Source of the DNA: Carpediemonas membranifera
Lineage: Eukaryota > Fornicata
Reading direction: 5' to 3'
DNA: 64,000 bases
Assembly: GCA_019828565.1 (NCBI GenBank)
Contig: JAHDYR010000015.1
Coordinates: forward strand, 372,001-436,000
Position 1 is the stretch's first letter. Each line of letters begins with the position of its first letter. Below are positions 63,526 to 64,000 of the stretch, piece by piece. Made by a program: the position numbers and the translations under genes. The notes beneath the pieces were generated by a model. The model was given only the letters and a program-made list of their open reading frames with translations. It was not told the DNA's origin and searched no databases.

Positions 63526-64000
63526 CCGCGATCGTGCTGGAGCAAGCACTCCTCAATGCTGCTCCAGGCCTCAACGAGGCAACAGAAGTGCTGTAATCGA
63601 GGCGTAGGACGTCCTCGATATAGCGTATCAGTGATTTGGTATCCACCCAAGTGCCCTTCGCGGCCACGACGGGAATGGGTATGCCCGCAAGGACCAGGTC
63701 CGCCGCGCTGCCGCGGCGAAGGCCATGAAGCCTTGCCCTCGAGGAGCGAAGGATCTCCTTAATCTGGTCCTCAAGCTCCGAGAACGCAAAAGACCAGAGT
63801 GGGTCCTCCTCCCCAGCGTGGGCGTCCATCCGATTAACGACGACCTCGGAGAGCCAATGCGCAGGGTCCAGCTCGCCATCGACCCTTGGTACCAGCTTCT
63901 CTATGACCTCACGCCGCGTCTTTGTGCCCTGTATTGCCACGCGCAGCCCTCGCCGACCATCAGTGGACACGTCCCTCATCCGCAAAGAGAATATTTCCAT
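63497..64000 (-). CDS. D2 tyrosine recombinase, C-terminal part, open at right edge
   Basis: Catalytic part of a second YR: FSLRMRDV with the first Arg region, LHGLRRGSAADLVLAG (His-x-x-Arg) and KGTWVDTKSLIRYIEDVLRLD with the nucleophile Tyr. It aligns with D1's YR but is clearly different in sequence, so it is another family or an old copy. The RT part would lie to the right of the window. Confidence 0.8.
   Translation of the reverse strand: MEIFSLRMRDVSTDGRRGLRVAIQGTKTRREVIEKLVPRVDGELDPAHWLSEVVVNRMDAHAGEEDPLWSFAFSELEDQIKEILRSSRARLHGLRRGSAADLVLAGIPIPVVAAKGTWVDTKSLIRYIEDVLRLDYSTSVASLRPGAALRSACSSTIADLSEVDRKT

Overview
The window is from a eukaryotic, probably protist, genome and is almost entirely retrotransposon sequence. 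No host gene, rRNA or CRISPR array was recognised. Compact intron-less elements, short LTRs and two tyrosine-recombinase retroelements would fit a perkinsid/alveolate or another protist, but I cannot assign the organism.

Layout: (1) 1-5321, a minus-strand Ty3/gypsy element (called W here), inserted into the gag of a plus-strand element Z and running off the left edge. (2) 5322-21120, a three-level nest: Z (plus) holds Y (minus, 8406-18414, 4-bp duplication AGAC), and Y holds X (plus, 11108-17051, 4-bp duplication AAGG). (3) 18427-34427 and 34428-39599, two tandem copies of a ~5.17 kb unit (3' part of Z, 1.7 kb of unrecognised DNA, 3' end of a LINE). The first copy received element V (minus, 22648-33474, 5-bp duplication GCATG), and V then received Z2 (minus, 23477-29513, duplication ACGG); the second copy keeps the empty V site. 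(4) 38847-46471, a non-LTR retrotransposon (minus) with a broken ORF1 and an APE-RT ORF2. (5) 46472-51504, a 5'-truncated plus-strand element U, cut by a 100-N gap. (6) 51605-52050, a second LINE fragment. (7) 52779-59214, a complete plus-strand element T (duplication GCAC). (8) 59781-64000, two DIRS-like RT/RNase H/tyrosine-recombinase elements (minus).

All seven LTR elements are chromoviruses: Gag with CCHC knuckles, aspartic protease, RT, RNase H, integrase and a C-terminal chromodomain (partly lost or interrupted in some copies). LTRs are only 84-124 bp and are identical within each complete element, so insertions are recent. Five elements (W, X, Z, U, T) share the integrase signature SRWTELVP. 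X, Z/Z2, U and T carry an undescribed convergent antisense gene, usually split in two overlapping ORFs, whose stop lies 18-43 nt from the pol stop. It has its own TATA-like box, and its stop codon usually sits inside an AATAAA signal.

Several non-coding signals recur across families: a perfect palindrome starting exactly at the last base of the 5' LTR, a hairpin fused to the polypurine tract before the 3' LTR whose arms differ in sequence but keep pairing, and a ~60-nt element near the antisense promoter that also occurs in a tyrosine-recombinase element. Most frame breaks are one extra base in a homopolymer, so some 'pseudogenes' may be sequencing errors.
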